A stretch of DNA of 64,000 nt. Origin: Eledone cirrhosa. Lineage: Eukaryota; Mollusca; Cephalopoda; Octopoda; Eledonidae. Shown here in pieces: positions 35,515-58,641 of this stretch. The stretch is taken from positions 31,267,812 to 31,331,811 of the forward strand of contig OZ024748.1 in the NCBI GenBank assembly GCA_964016885.1, read 5' to 3'. The first letter of the stretch is position 1, and each line of letters begins with the position of its first letter. Position numbers and translations under genes: made by a program. Under the pieces are notes generated by a model, which was not told the DNA's origin, searched no databases, and worked only from the letters and a program-made list of their open reading frames with translations.

Positions 35515-38223
35515 AATAACCATAAAATAACTTTGAAATATTTTCCTTTCAAAAATATCAAACAATATATTAAAACATTTTTTTTTTAAACAATATATAT
35601 TAATTTATAAAGACCAATTACAAATTAACTACAAAATTAAATCTATATTATTTTGAAATAATATATAAGTATAAAACAACCAAAAATTAATTATATATAT
35701 ATCTATAATCGATACGAACGAAATTTATAAATCCCAGTATATATATATATTTTTTTATATATGAATTAACTTAGTATATATTGAAAAAAAAACAATTAAT
35801 CTAACTAACCTGAGGCAGATCTTGTTATAATACCAGAGGCACAGGCCCCAATATTCAATTTATTAAATAAATATTATTATATGATAAATTAAAGTACTTT
35901 TATAAGTTATCATAATTAAAATACATTATAACTATATACTTACGGATTTATTTATAAAACAAATAATAATAATTAAATAATAATAAATTTATTAATATCT
36001 TAGTATAAATTTGTTATTTAAAACAATTTTATTTAAAAGCAGGCATACAAATATAGGTTATAACGTATAAAATTTATTTATTTAAAAGCAGGGATACAAA
36101 TATAGGATATAACGTATAAAATTTATTTTTTTAAAAGCAGGGATACAATATAAATTAAAATAATCATATATAATTTAATTAATTAAATAAAATTTAATTT
36201 AAAAATAATATTAATTTAGATTTAATGATAATAAAAGAATAGAATTTTATTCCACTTTACAAGAAGCTTTTCCCCCAAATTTATATTAAAACCAATTATT
36301 AATTATAATTTAATAATACACACTCAAATGTCTATATAGTAAACTAGCTACCATAAAAATCGATACCATTTATTATTAAATATATAACTTTAACACGTTA
36401 ACAAATCAATATAATAAATAAATCTTCCTATTTCGAGAACCCAATATTTATTTATTAATATTATTAATCTATTATACAAAAGATACAATCATTAATATTT
36501 ACTATACATTAATTTTTTTAAACACCCTTTTCAGTACAATCAATTTTAACATTCTTCTAACCCTCTATTTAAAATTTTTAATCTAATCTATATAAATAAT
36601 AACTATATTATTAACTTTCAAAAATAATTAAATCAATAAATATTTTCTCAACGTAAGTGAGACACATTATACTTATGTTAATTCTTGTACTTATTATATA
36701 AATCCAGAAACAATTTCTATTTCTTATCTAAATAACAAGAGTGACGGGCGATATGTACACCCTACAAAACCATTATTCACATATACACACTAATTAAAAT
36801 TACTATTAAGTCCACCTTTCTATAAAAATATATAATTTTAATTCCGGAACAAAATAAAATTAACTATAGCTCATTAAACCTTTTTATAAGCTGCATAAAA
36901 ATTTAAATATTTTCTAGTCTTTTAACATAATTCTTTAAACATAAACTGACGACAGCAATATACAAACTGAACTTATATACAATTTCAAAAAAAAAGTTAG
37001 TTTAAATTGAGGATTATCAAATAAATTAACAAGCTCCCCTAATTGGATATGTAGAACCGCCAAACTTTTTAAGTTTTAAATAAACACGTAATCTTATAAA
37101 AGTAAACATAATTCATAATACTCAGGTAAAATAACTTTATTTTTACAAATCAAAATAATAGGGTATCTAATCCTAGTTTATTATCGAATTTTCACAGCAT
37201 TTATAATAAAGAAAACAAAAAAAAACAATCAAATTTTATATATAAATTTTACCTAAAGACTCATTATATTCTTTCCTCATAAATAATATTATATTACTTT
37301 ATTTTCAACCAAATCTTTTTAATCTTAATTATTTGTATAACCGTAGATGCTGGCACAAATTTATCCAACTACCACATATATATACTGATAAAAATTATAA
37401 AACCACTATATTAAATCCTATTTAATATCATAATATATTATATTTAAATTATAAATATATTAAACAAATAATCTAAATATATAAATATATAATCAACTTT
37501 ATATATATATATATATAATATCCAACATGTATAAAATTACAAAAATTAAAAACAAACCAAAGTCAAATTTAAATAATAAAGAGATATAAATATATCCATT
37601 TTCGAGGTATGAACCCAACAGCTTTTTTAGCTTACTTTATTATAAAGTTTCAACAAAAATGTATTTTTAAATTTGCAATTTAATATTTTAATATAAATTA
37701 TAAAACCATGAGACAGTTACTACTTATAAATAGATTTACAATCTACCGACTAAATTATTTCGACCACCTCATACAGAATTTAAACAACAAATATTTATTT
37801 TAAATTTTGAAAATTTACAGTTTAAACTCTTTACAAAAAGATCAAAACTTTACATGCCCATACACCAAATTATATTATTTTATTTAACATTATATCTAAA
37901 CCTATTATTTGGAAAATAATTATACTATTTATACTAATAAAATATATTCTCAATAAATTATTAACATTCATCCCTAAAAATTGAAAATCTTTCGTAAGAA
38001 CCCTTAAATAAAATCCATATTTTATATATATATATTATTTATTTACAATTATTATTATTATTAATATATACTTCCTAATTTTATATTTTTTTGATTCAAA
38101 AAAATAATAACCATAAAATAACTTTGAAATATTTTCCTTTCAAAAATATCATTACAATATATCATCCCTAAAAATTGAAAATCTTTCGTGCCCATTACAC
38201 CATAAGAAACCTTAAATAAAATC

Positions 38224-38275
<52 letters not shown>

Positions 38276-38419
38276 TATTTATTATATAAACATTTACAAT
38301 TATTATTATTATTATTAATTTTAAATTTTAATCAAAAAAATAATAACCATAAAATAATTTTAATCAAAAAAATAATAACCATAGATTAATATTAAAATCT
38401 AAATTTTAATCAAAAAAAT
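35515..38419. pseudogene. NUMT unit U13 (copy of U11)
   Basis: Matches U11 throughout, including GGATATAACG near 36105 and the rrnS changes, offset by about 5913. 12S 3'-end motif near 36741. Confidence 0.87.
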
Positions 38420-39332
38420 AATAACCATAAAATAACTTTGAAATATTTTCCTTTCAAAAATATCAAACAATATATTAAAACATTTTTTTTTAAACAATAT
38501 ATATTAATTTATAAAGACCAATTATAAATTAACTACAAAATTAAATCTATATTATATTGAAATAATATATAGGTATAAAACAACCAAAAATTAATTATAT
38601 ATATATCTATACTCGATACGAACGAAATTTATAAATCCCAGTATATATATATATTTTTTTATATATACATTAACTTAGTATATATTGAAGAAAAAAACAA
38701 TTAATCTAATTAACCGGAGGCAGATCTTGTTATAATACCAGAGGCACAGGCCCCAATATTCAATTTATTAAATAAATATTATTATATGATAAATTAAAGT
38801 ACTTTTATAAGTTAACATAATTAAAATACATTATAACTATATACTTACGGATTTATTTATAAAACAAATAATAATAATTAAATAATAATAAATTTATTAA
38901 TATCTTAGTATAAATTTGTTATTTAAAACAATTTTATTTAAAAGCAGGGATACAAATATAGGTTATAACGTATAAAATGTATTTATTTAAAAGCAGAGAT
39001 ACAAATATATTTGTATATATTTGTATAATAATCATATATAATTTAATTAATTAAATAAAATTTAATTTAAAAATAATATTAATTTAGATTTAATGATAAT
39101 AAAAGAATAGAATTTTATTCCACTTTACAAGAAGCTTTTCCCCCAAATTTATATTGAAACCAATTATTAATTATAATTTAATTATAATACACACCCAAAT
39201 GTCTATATAATAAACTAGCTACCATAAAAATCGATACCATTTATTATTAAATATATAACTTTACCACGTTAACAAATCAATATAATAAATAAATCTTCCT
39301 ATTTCGAGAACCTAATATTTATTTATTAATAT

Positions 39333-39440
39333 AATTGTTTCTACTTTAGGCACAAGGCCAGCAATTTCCCAGTACATTACTGGTACTTTATTTTATCTAC
39401 CCCGTAAGGATGAAAGGCAAAGTTAACCTTGGCGGGATTT
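39333..39440 (-). mobile_element. SINE, duplicate of the one in U12
   Basis: Same sequence, truncation and flanking rrnL deletion as at 33449-33556, so it was carried by the 5.9 kb duplication. Confidence 0.85.
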
Positions 39441-39813
39441 ATACAAAAGATACAATCATTAATATTTACTATACATTAATTTTTTTAAACACCCTTTTCA
39501 GCACAATCAATTTTAACATTCTTCTAACCCTCTATTTAAAATTTTTAATCTAAACTATATAAATAATAACTATATTATTAACTTTCAAAAATAATTAAAT
39601 CAATAAATATTTTCTCAACGTAAGTGAGACACATTATACTTATGTTAATTCTTGTACTTTATTATATAAATCCAGAAACAATTTCTATTTCTTATCTAAA
39701 TAACAAGAGTGACGGGCGATATGTACACCTTACAAAACTAATTAAAAATTACTATTAAGTCCACCTTTCTATAAAAATATATAATTTTAATTCCGGAACA
39801 AAATAAAATTAAC

Positions 39814-39909
39814 TATAATTTAATTATAATACACACCCAAATGTCTATATAATAAACTAGCTACCATAAAAATCGATACCATTTATTATTAAATATATAA
39901 CTTTACCAC
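39814..39909 (-). pseudogene. rrnL fragment inserted in rrnS
   Basis: About 95 bp nearly identical to 39173-39267 of the same unit (ATTATAATACACACCCAAATG ... CTTTACCAC) sits between ACTATA and TTTTTTATAAGCTGC of rrnS, replacing about 14 bp (GTAGCTCATTAAAC). It shares with its source the CACCCAAATG variant, so it was copied locally within U14. Confidence 0.85.
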
Positions 39910-40326
39910 CTTTTTTATAAGCTGCATAAAAATTTAAATATTTTCTAGTCTTTTAACATAATTCTTAAAACATAAACTAACGACAGCAATATACAAACTG
40001 AACTTATATACAATTTCAAAAAAAAGTTAGTTTAAATTGAGGATTATCAAATAAATTAACAAGCTCCCTTAATTGGATATGTAGAACCGCCAAACTTTTT
40101 AAGTTTTAAATAAACACGTAATCTTATAAAAGTAAACATAATTCATAATACTCAGGTAAAATAACTTTATTTTTACAAATCAAAATAATAGGGTATCTAA
40201 TCCTAGTTTATTATTGAATTTTCAAAGCATTTATAATAAAGAAAACATATTACCTAAAAACTCATTATAATCTTTCCTCATAAATAATATTATATTACTT
40301 TATTTTCAACCAAATCTTTTTAATCT

Positions 40327-41487
40327 ATTTACAATTGGATAAAATAAAATAAATTTACAATTTGATTTTTTTTCACCTTAGTAAATATTTCGAAAAATGT
40401 AAAAATATGACTTTTTAACAAAAAACGTAAAAATACAAAAAACGTAATCAATGTATAAACGCATTCATTTTCTGTAAAAGCAGAAGTAAATATTTCCCAA
40501 AATTTGAAATCAGAAAGTAAATATTTCGAAAGATTTCGAAAGTAATCATTTTGTGTTCAAAAATTGATTTCACCGACTGTAAAAATTTCGAAATCATTTT
40601 CGAAATACTGTGTAAAAAGATCAATTTGTGAAGGAATATTGAATCTTCTTTGAGAGACCTAAAATAATCAATTTTTTTATACTTTGCGAAATATTTACTA
40701 AGGTTATATAACCTTAGTTAATATTTCGAAAAGTATAAAAAAATTTGACATTTTTCGAAATATTTACTAAGGTGTAAAAAAATCAAATTGTCAGAAAATG
40801 AATGCGTTTACACATTGATTACGTTTTTTTAAAAGTCATATTTTTCTAAGGTGTAAAAAAATCAAATGGTCAGAAAATGAATGCGTTTATACATTGATTA
40901 CGTTTTTTGTATTTTTACGTTTTTTTGTTAAAAAGTCATATTTTTCGAAATATCTACTAAGGTGTAAAAAAATCAAATTGTCAGAAAATGAATGCGTTTA
41001 TACATTGATTACGTTTTTTGTATTTTTACTTTTTTTGTTAAAAAGTCATATATTTACATATTTCGAAACTGTGTAAAAAAATCTAATTGTAAATTTATTT
41101 TATTGCATTTTACGATTTACTTCTGCTTTTACTTTTTTACGTTTTTCTGTTAAAAGTCAATCTGTATTCGTTGAAGGCATTTTTGAAGTAAATGATTTTT
41201 GAAGTAAATGATTTCAAAAATGCCTTCAAAAGAAATCAAGAACGCAGATTGACTTTCAACAGAAAAACGTAAAAAAATAAAGGGAAAAGTAAATCGTAAA
41301 ATGCAATAAAATAAATTTACAATTTGATTTTTTTTCACCGTAGTAAATATTTCGAAAAATCTAAAAATATGACTTTTTAACAAAAAACGTAAAAATACAA
41401 AAAACGTAATCAATGTATAAACGCATTCATTTTCTATTTCCCAAAATTTGAAATCAGAAAGTAAATATTTCGAAAGATTTCGAAAGT
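40327..41487. repeat. Foldback-like AT-rich inverted-repeat block FB1
   Basis: Unrelated to mtDNA. Repeated modules in both orientations: (a) TTCGAAATATTTACTAAGGTG followed by TAAAAAAATCAAATTG; (b) CAGAAAATGAATGCG then TTTATACATTGATTACG; (c) ACTTCTGCTTTTAC and GTCAATCTGCATTCG arms. Module a-b repeats head to tail about every 112 bp at 40849 and 40961. A long hairpin spans about 41085-41320. It replaces rrnS sequence between TTTTTAATCT and TTATAAATATATT. Short open frames here read the repeats and are not credible genes. It may be a foldback or MITE-like element; no transposase or clear target duplication is visible. Confidence 0.75.
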
Positions 41488-42744
41488 AAATTATAAATAT
41501 ATTAAATAAATAATCTAAATATATAAATACATAATCAACTTTATATATATATATATATAATATCTAACATGTATAAAATTACAAAAATTAAAAACAAACC
41601 AGTCAAATTTAAATAATAAAGAGATATAAATATATCCATTTTCGATGTATAAACCCAACAGCTTTTTTAGCTTACTTTATTATAAAGTTTCAACAAAAAT
41701 ATATTTTTAAATTTGCAATTTAATATTTTAATATAAATTATAAAACTTATAAATAGATTTACAATCTACCGACTAAATTATTTCGACCACCTCATACAGA
41801 ATTTAAACAACAGATATTTATTTTAAATTTTGAAAATTTACAGTTTATTTTAACTTTAAACTCTTTACAAAAAGATCAAAACTTTACATGCCCATACACC
41901 AAATTATATTATTTTATTTAACATTATATCTAAACCTATTATTTGGAAAATAATTGTACTATTTATACTAATAAAATATATTCTCAATAAATTATTAAAA
42001 CTCATCCCTAAAAATTTTTACGTTTTACGTTTATTTGTTAAAAAGTCATATTTATCGAAATATCTACTAAGGTGTAAAAAAATCAAATTGTCAGAAAATG
42101 AATGCGTTTATACATTGATTACGTTTTTTGTATTTTTACGTTTTTTGTTAAAAAGTCAAATATTTACATATTTCGAAATATTTACTGTGTAAAAAAATCA
42201 AATTGTAATTTGATTTTATTGCATTTTGAGATTTACTTCTGCTTTTTTTCTGTTAAAAGTCAATCGTCATTCGTTGAAGGCATTTTTGAAGTAAATGATT
42301 TTTGAAGTAAATGATTTCAAAAATGCCTTCAAAAGAAATCAAGAACGCAGATTGACTTTTAACAGAAAAACGTAAAAAAATAAAGGGAAAAGTAAATCGT
42401 AAAATGCAATGAAATCAATTTACAATTTAATTTTTTATCACCTTAGTAAATATTTCGAAAAATGTAAGAATATGACTTTTTAACAAAAAACGTAAAAATA
42501 CAAAAAACGTAATCAATGTATAAACGCATTCATTTTCTGTAAAAGCAGAAGTAAATATTTCCCAAAATTTGAAATCAGAAAGTAAATATTTCGATAGATT
42601 TCGAAAGTAATCATGTTGTGTTCAAAAATTGATTTCACCGACTGTAAAAATTTCGAAATCATTTTCGAAATACTGTGTAAAAAGATGAATTTGTGAAGGA
42701 ATATTGAATCTTCTTTGAGAGACCTAAAATAATCAATTTTTTAA

Positions 42745-42800
42745 TACTTTTCGAAATATTTACTAAGGTTATATAACCTTAGTAAATATTTCGAAAAGTA
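42745..42800. repeat. 56 bp perfect palindrome in FB2
   Basis: TACTTTTCGAAATATTTACT then AAGGTTAT, followed by the exact reverse complement. Close copies lie near 40690-40740, 42925-42980 (one mismatch), 43771-43826, 48147-48202, 49015-49070 and the equivalents in FB4. Confidence 0.92.
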
Positions 42801-43228
42801 TAAAAAAATTTGACATTTTTCGAAATATTTACTAAGGTGTAAAAAAAATCAAATTGTTATATTTTTACATTTTTCGAAATATTTATTTACTAAGGTGTAA
42901 AAAAATCAATTACGTTTTTTGTATACTTTTCGAAATATTTACTAAGGTTATATAACCTTAGTAGATATTTCGAAAAGTATTAAAAAAATTTGACATTTTT
43001 CGAAATATTTACTAAGGTGTAAAAAAATCAAATTGTCAGAAAATGAATGCGTTTACACATTGATTACTTTTTTTGTATTTTTACGTTTATTTTGTTAAAA
43101 AGTCATATTTTTAGAAATATCTACTAAGGTGTAAAAAAATCAAATTGTCAGAAAATGAATACGTTTATACATTGATTACGTTTTTTGTATTTTTACATAT
43201 TTCGAAATATTTACTGTGTAAATAAGTC

Positions 43229-43473
43229 AAATTGTAAATTGATTTTATTGCATTTTACGATTTACTTCTGCTTTTACTTTTTTTAAGTTTTTCTGTTAAA
43301 AGTCAATCTGCATTCTTTGAAGGCATTTTTGAAGTAAATGATTTTTGAAGTAAATGATTTCAAAAATGCCTTCAAAAGAAATCAAGAACGCAGATTTACT
43401 TTTAACAGAAAAACGTAAAAAAAAGTAAAGGGAAAACTAAATCGTAAAATGCAATAGAATCAATTTACAATTT
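43229..43473. repeat. Long hairpin (arms about 105 bp) in FB2
   Basis: The left arm runs from AATTGTAAATTGATTTTATTG through CTGTTAAAAGTCAATCTGCA to GAAGGCATTTTTGAA. The right arm is its reverse complement, with short indels, ending TCAATTTACAATTT. The loop holds a direct repeat of GAAGTAAATGATTT. Equivalent hairpins are near 41085-41320, 48475-48720 and 53697-53940. Confidence 0.85.
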
Positions 43474-44747
43474 GATTTTTTTTCACCTTAGTAAATATTT
43501 CGAAAATGTAAATATATGACTTTTTAACAAAAATCGTAAAAATACAATAAACGCATTCATTTTCTGTAAAAGCAGAAGTAAATATTTCCCAAAATTTGAA
43601 ATCAGAAAGTAAATATTTCGAAAGATTTCGAAAGTAATCATTTTGTGTTCAAAAATTGATTTCACCGACTGTAAAAATTTCGAAATCATTTTCGAAATAC
43701 TGTGTAAAAAGATCAATTTGTGAAGGAATATTGAATCTTCTTTGAGAGAGCTAAAATAATCAATTTTTTAATACCTTTTGAAATATTTACTAAGGTTATA
43801 TAACCTTAGTAAATATTTCGAAAAGTATAAAAAAATTTGACATTTTTCGAAATATTTACTAAGGTGTAAAAAAATCAAATTGTTATATTTTTACATTTAT
43901 TGAAATATTTACTAAGGTGTAAAAAAATCAAATTGTCAGAAAATGAATGCGTTTATACATTGATTACGTTTTTTGTATTTTTACGTTTTTTGTTAAAAAG
44001 TCATATATTTACATATTTCGAAATATTTACTTAATATTTATTTAAAAAAATCAAATTGTAATTTGATTTTATTGCATTTTACGATTTACTTCTGCTTTTT
44101 TTTTCTGTTAAAAGTCAATCTTCATTCGTTGAAGGCATTTTTGAAGTAAATGATTTTTTAAGTAAATGATTTCAAAAATGCCTTCAAAAGAAATCAAGAA
44201 CGCAGATTGACTTTTAACAGAAAAACGTAAAAATATAAAGGGAAAAGTAAATCGTAAAATGCAATAATTTACAATTTGATTTTTTTTCACCTTAGTAAAT
44301 ATTTCGAAAAATGTAAAAATACAAACGTAAATACAAAAAACGTAATCAATGTATAAACGCATTCATTTTCTGTAAAAGCAGAAGTAAATATTTCCCAAAA
44401 TTTGCAATTGGAAAGTAAATATTTCGTAAATATACGTTTTTTGTATTTTTACGTTTTTTTTGTTAAAAAGTCATATTTTTCGAAATATCTACTAAGGTGT
44501 AAAAAAATCAAATTGTCAGAAAATGAATGCGTTGTAAATTTGTGATTTTGTATAACCGCAGATGCTCGCACAAATTTATCCAATTACCACATATAATTTC
44601 TGTATAAAACTCCCATTTATTGTACAAATATATATACTGATAAAAATTATAAAACCTCTATATTAAATCCTATTTAATAACATAATATATTATATTTAAA
44701 TTATAAATATATTAAATAAATAATCTAAATATATAAATATATAATCA

Positions 44748-44797
<50 letters not shown>

Positions 44798-45276
44798 CTA
44801 ACATGTATAAAATTACAAAAATTAAAAACAAACCAAAGTCAAATTTAAATAATAAAGAGATATAAATATATCCATTTTCGAGGTATGAACCCAACAGCTT
44901 ACTTTATTATAAAGTTTCAACAAAAATGTATTTTTAAATTTGCAATTTAATATTTTAATATAAATTATAAAACTTATAAATAGATTTACAATCTACCGAC
45001 TAAATTATTTCGACCACCTCATACAGAATTTAACAACAAATATTTATTTTAAATTTTGAAAATTTACAGTTTATTTTAACTTTAAACTCTTTACAAAAGA
45101 TCAAAATTTTACATGCCCATACACCAAATTATATTATTTTATTTAACATTATATCTAAACCTAATTATACTATTTATACTAATAAAATATATATTCAATA
45201 AATTATTAAAATTCATCCCTAAAAATTGAAAATCTTTCGTGCCCATTACACCATAAGAACCCTTAAATAAAATCCA

Positions 45277-45357
<81 letters not shown>

Positions 45358-45535
45358 TATTTACAATTATTATTATTATTAATATATACTTCCTAATTTT
45401 ATATTTTTTTGATTATTTATAATCAAAAAAATAATAACCATAAAATAACTTTGAAATATTTTCCTAAAAATATCATCCCTAAAAATTGAAAATCTTTCGT
45501 GCCCATTACACCATAAGAACCCTTAAATAAAATCC

Positions 45536-45618
<83 letters not shown>

Positions 45619-45670
45619 TATTTATTATATAAACATTTACAATTATTATTATTATTATTAATTTTATATA

Positions 45671-53670
<8,000 letters not shown>

Positions 53671-55211
53671 ATATTTACTGTGTAAATAAGTCAAATTGTA
53701 AATTGATTTTATTGCATTTTACGATTTACTTCTGCTTTTACTTTTTTTAAGTTTTTCTGTTAAAAGTCAATCTGCATTCTTTGAAGGCATTTTTGAAGTA
53801 AATGATTTTTGAAGTAAATGATTTCAAAAATGCCTTCAAAAGAAATCAAGAACGCAGATTTACTTTTAACAGAAAAACGTAAAAAAAAGTAAAGGGAAAA
53901 CTAAATCGTAAAATGCAATAGAATCAATTTACAATTTGATTTTTTTTCACCTTAGTAAATATTTCGAAAATGTAAATATATGACTTTTTAACAAAAATCG
54001 TAAAAATACAATAAACGCATTCATTTTCTGTAAAAGCAGAAGTAAATATTTCCCAAAATTTGAAATCAGAAAGTAAATATTTCGAAAGATTTCGAAAGTA
54101 ATCATTTTGTGTTCAAAAATTGATTTCACCGACTGTAAAAATTTCGAAATCATTTTCGAAATACTGTGTAAAAAGATCAATTTGTGAAGGAATATTGAAT
54201 CTTCTTTGAGAGAGCTAAAATAATCAATTTTTTAATACCTTTTGAAATATTTACTAAGGTTATATAACCTTAGTAAATATTTCGAAAAGTATAAAAAAAT
54301 TTGACATTTTTCGAAATATTTACTAAGGTGTAAAAAAATCAAATTGTTATATTTTTACATTTATTGAAATATTTACTAAGGTGTAAAAAAATCAAATTGT
54401 CAGAAAATGAATGCGTTTATACATTGATTACGTTTTTTGTATTTTTACGTTTTTTGTTAAAAAGTCATATATTTACATATTTCGAAATATTTACTTAATA
54501 TTTATTTAAAAAAATCAAATTGTAATTTGATTTTATTGCATTTTACGATTTACTTCTGCTTTTTTTTTCTGTTAAAAGTCAATCTTCATTCGTTGAAGGC
54601 ATTTTTGAAGTAAATGATTTTTGAAGTAAATGATTTCAAAAATGCCTTCAAAAGAAATCAAGAACGCAGATTGACTTTTAACAGAAAAACGTAAAAATAT
54701 AAAGGGAAAAGTAAATCGTAAAATGCAATAATTTACAATTTGATTTTTTTTCACCTTAGTAAATATTTCGAAAAATGTAAAAATACAAACGTAAATACAA
54801 AAAACGTAATCAATGTATAAACGCATTCATTTTCTGTAAAAGCAGAAGTAAATATTTCCCAAAATTTGCAATTGGAAAGTAAATATTTCGTAAATATACG
54901 TTTTTTGTATTTTTACGTTTTTTTTGTTAAAAAGTCATATTTTTCGAAATATCTACTAAGGTGTAAAAAAATCAAATTGTCAGAAAATGAATGCGTTGTA
55001 AATTTGTGATTTTGTATAACCGCAGATGCTCGCACAAATTTATCCAATTACCACATATAATTTCTGTATAAAACTCCCATTTATTGTACAAATATATATA
55101 CTGATAAAAATTATAAAACCTCTATATTAAATCCTATTTAATAACATAATATATTATATTTAAATTATAAATATATTAAATAAATAATCTAAATATATAA
55201 ATATATAATCA

Positions 55212-55259
<48 letters not shown>

Positions 55260-55752
55260 CTAACATGTATAAAATTACAAAAATTAAAAACAAACCAAAG
55301 TCAAATTTAAATAATAAAGAGATATAAATATATCCATTTTCGAGGTATGAACCCAACAGCTTACTTTATTATAAAGTTTCAACAAAAATGTATTTTTAAA
55401 TTTGCAATTTAATATTTTAATATAAATTATAAAACTTATAAATAGATTTACAATCTACCGACTAAATTATTTCGACCACCTCATACAGAATTTAACAACA
55501 AATATTTATTTTAAATTTTGAAAATTTACAGTTTATTTTAACTTTAAACTCTTTACAAAAGATCAAAATTTTACATGCCCATACACCAAATTATATTATT
55601 TTATTTAACATTATATCTAAACCTATTATTTGGAAAATAATTATACTATTTATACTAATAAAATATATATTCAATAAATTATTAAAATTCATCCCTAAAA
55701 ATTGAAAATCTTTCGTGCCCATTACACCATAAGAACCCTTAAATAAAATCCA

Positions 55753-55853
<101 letters not shown>

Positions 55854-56031
55854 TATTTACAATTATTATTATTATTAATATATACTTCCTAATTTTATAT
55901 TTTTTTGATTATTTATAATCAAAAAAATAATAACCATAAAATAACTTTGAAATATTTTCCTAAAAATATCATCCCTAAAAATTGAAAATCTTTCGTGCCC
56001 ATTACACCATAAGAACCCTTAAATAAAATCC

Positions 56032-56138
<107 letters not shown>

Positions 56139-56190
56139 TATTTATTATATAAACATTTACAATTATTATTATTATTATTAATTTTATATA

Positions 56191-58564
56191 AAAAAATATA
56201 TATTAATTTATAAAGACCAATTATAAATTAACTACAAAATTAAATCTATATTATTTTTAAATAATATATAAGTATAAAACAACCAAAAATTAATTATATA
56301 TGTATCTATACTCGATACGAACGAAATTTATAAATCCCAGTATATATATATATATATTTTTTGATATATAAATTAACTTATTGAAGAAAAATCAATTAAT
56401 CTAACTAACCTGAGGCAGATCTTGCCCCAATATTCAATTTATTAAATAAATATTATTATATGATAAATTAAAGTACTTTTATAAGTTATCATAATTAAAA
56501 TACATTATAACTATATACTTACGGATTTATTTATAAAACAAATAATAATAATTAAATAATAATAAATTTATTAATATCTTAGTATAAATTTGTTATTTAA
56601 AACAATTTTATTTAAAAGCAGGGATACAAATATAGGTTATAACGTATAAAATTTATTTATTTAAAAGCAGGGATACAAATATATTTGTATAATAATCATA
56701 TATAATTTAATTAATTAAATAAAATTTAATTTAAAAATAATATTAATTTAGATTTAATGATAATAAAAGAATAGAATTTTATTCCACTTTACAAGAAGCT
56801 TTTCCCCCAAATATATATTAAAACCAATTATTAATTATAATTTAATTATAATACACACTCAAATGTCTATATAATAAACTAGCTACCATAAAAATCGATA
56901 CCATTCATTATTAAATATATAACTTAACCACGTTAATAAATCAATATAATAAATAAATCTTCCTATTTCGAGAACCTAATATTTATTTATTAATATTATT
57001 AATCTATTATACAAAAGATACAATCATTAATATTTACTATACATTAATTTTTTTAAACACCCTTTTCAGTACAATCAATTTTAACATGCTTCTAACCCTC
57101 TATTTAAATTTTTTAATCTAAACTATTTATATAACTATATTATTAACATTCAAAAATAATTAAATCAATAAATATTTTCTCAACGTAAGTGTTAATTCTT
57201 GTACTTTATTATATAAATCCAGAAACAATTTCTATTTCTTATCTAAATAACAAGAGTGACGGGCGATATGTACACCCTACAAAACCATTATTCACATATA
57301 CACACTAATTAAAAATTACTATTAAGTTCACCTTTCTATAAAAATATATAATTTTAAATCCGGAACAAAATAAAATTAACTATAGTAGCTCATTAAACCT
57401 TTTTTATAAGCTGCATAATAATTTAAATATTTTCTAGTCTTTTAACATAATTCTTAAAACATAAACTGACGACAGCAATATACAAACTGAACTTATATAC
57501 AATTTCAAAAAAAGTTAGTTTAAATTGAGGATTATCAAATAAATTAACAAGCTCCCCTAATTGGATATGTAGAACCGCCAAACTTTTTAAGTTTTAAATA
57601 AACACGTAATCTTATAAAAGTAAACATAATTCATAATACTCAGGTAAAATAACTTTATTTTTACAAATCAAAATAATAGGGTATCTAATCCTAGTTTATT
57701 ATTGAATTTTCAAAGCATTTATAATAAAGGAAACAAAAAAAACCAATGAAATTTTATATATAAATTTTACCTAAAAACTCATTATAATCTTTCCTCATAA
57801 ATAATATTATATTAATTTATTTTCAACCAAATCTTTTTAATCTTAATTATTTGTATAACCGCAGATGCTGGCACAAATTTATCCAATTACCACATATAAT
57901 TTCTGTGTAATAATTTCTGTATAAGAATTTATTGTACAAATATATATACTGATAAAAATTATAAAACCTCTATATTAAATCCTATTTAATAAGATAATAT
58001 ATTATATTTAAATTATAAATATATTAAATAAATAATCTAAATATATAAATATATAATCAACGTTATATATATATAATTAAAAACAAACCAAAGTCAAATT
58101 TAAATAATAAAGAGATATAAATATATCCATTTTCGAGGTATGAACCCAACAGCTTTTTTAGCTTACTTTATTATAAAGTTTCAACAAAAATGTATTTTTA
58201 AATTTGCAATTTAATATTTTAATATAATAAATTATAAAACTTATAAATAGATTTACAATCTACCGACTAAATTATTTCGACCAACTCATACAGAATTTAA
58301 ACAACAAATATTTATTTTAAATTTTGAAAATTTACAGTTTATTTTAACTTTAAACTCTTTACAAAAAGATCAAAACTTTACATGCCCATACACCAAATTA
58401 TATTATTTTATTTAACATTATATCTAAACCTATTATTTGGAAAATAATTATACTATTTATACTAATAAAATATATTCTCAATAAATTATTAAAATTCATC
58501 CCTAAAAATTGAAAATCTTTCCTGCCCATTACACCATAAGAACCCTTAAATAAAATCCATATTT

Positions 58565-58641
<77 letters not shown>

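Larger units (their letters stand above)
34080..39990. repeat. 5.9 kb segmental duplication, copy 2
   Basis: Second copy of about 28150-34080, with differences mostly in AT lengths plus the local rrnL-into-rrnS copy at 39814-39909. Confidence 0.82.
42018..44549. repeat. Foldback-like inverted-repeat block FB2 (2.5 kb)
   Basis: Largest block, built from the same modules as FB1 in nested and tandem arrangement, with at least three long hairpins (about 42200-42430, 43229-43473, 44050-44290) and several ACTAAGGTTATATAACCTTAGT palindromes. Left joint is in trnE (CTCATCCCTAAAAATT), right joint in rrnS just before GTATAACCGCAGATGC, so trnE-to-rrnS sequence was lost or replaced. Confidence 0.75.
38420..45670. 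pseudogene. NUMT unit U14, interrupted by two foldback blocks
   Basis: The first part copies U12 with its SINE. rrnS then carries an rrnL fragment (39814-39909) and is broken at 40327 by a foldback block. A short NUMT stretch (41488-42017) holds M, C, Y (acceptor deleted), W, Q, G and the start of E. A second foldback block (42018-44549) follows, then a second set from the rrnS 5' end to E (44550-45290) with long AT tracts. trnG of this second set lacks its anticodon arm (near 45163). Confidence 0.85.

Noticed and set aside
42745..42800. Intrinsic transcription terminator
   Set aside because: It is a palindrome without a loop or GC-rich stem and is part of a repeated eukaryotic foldback block.
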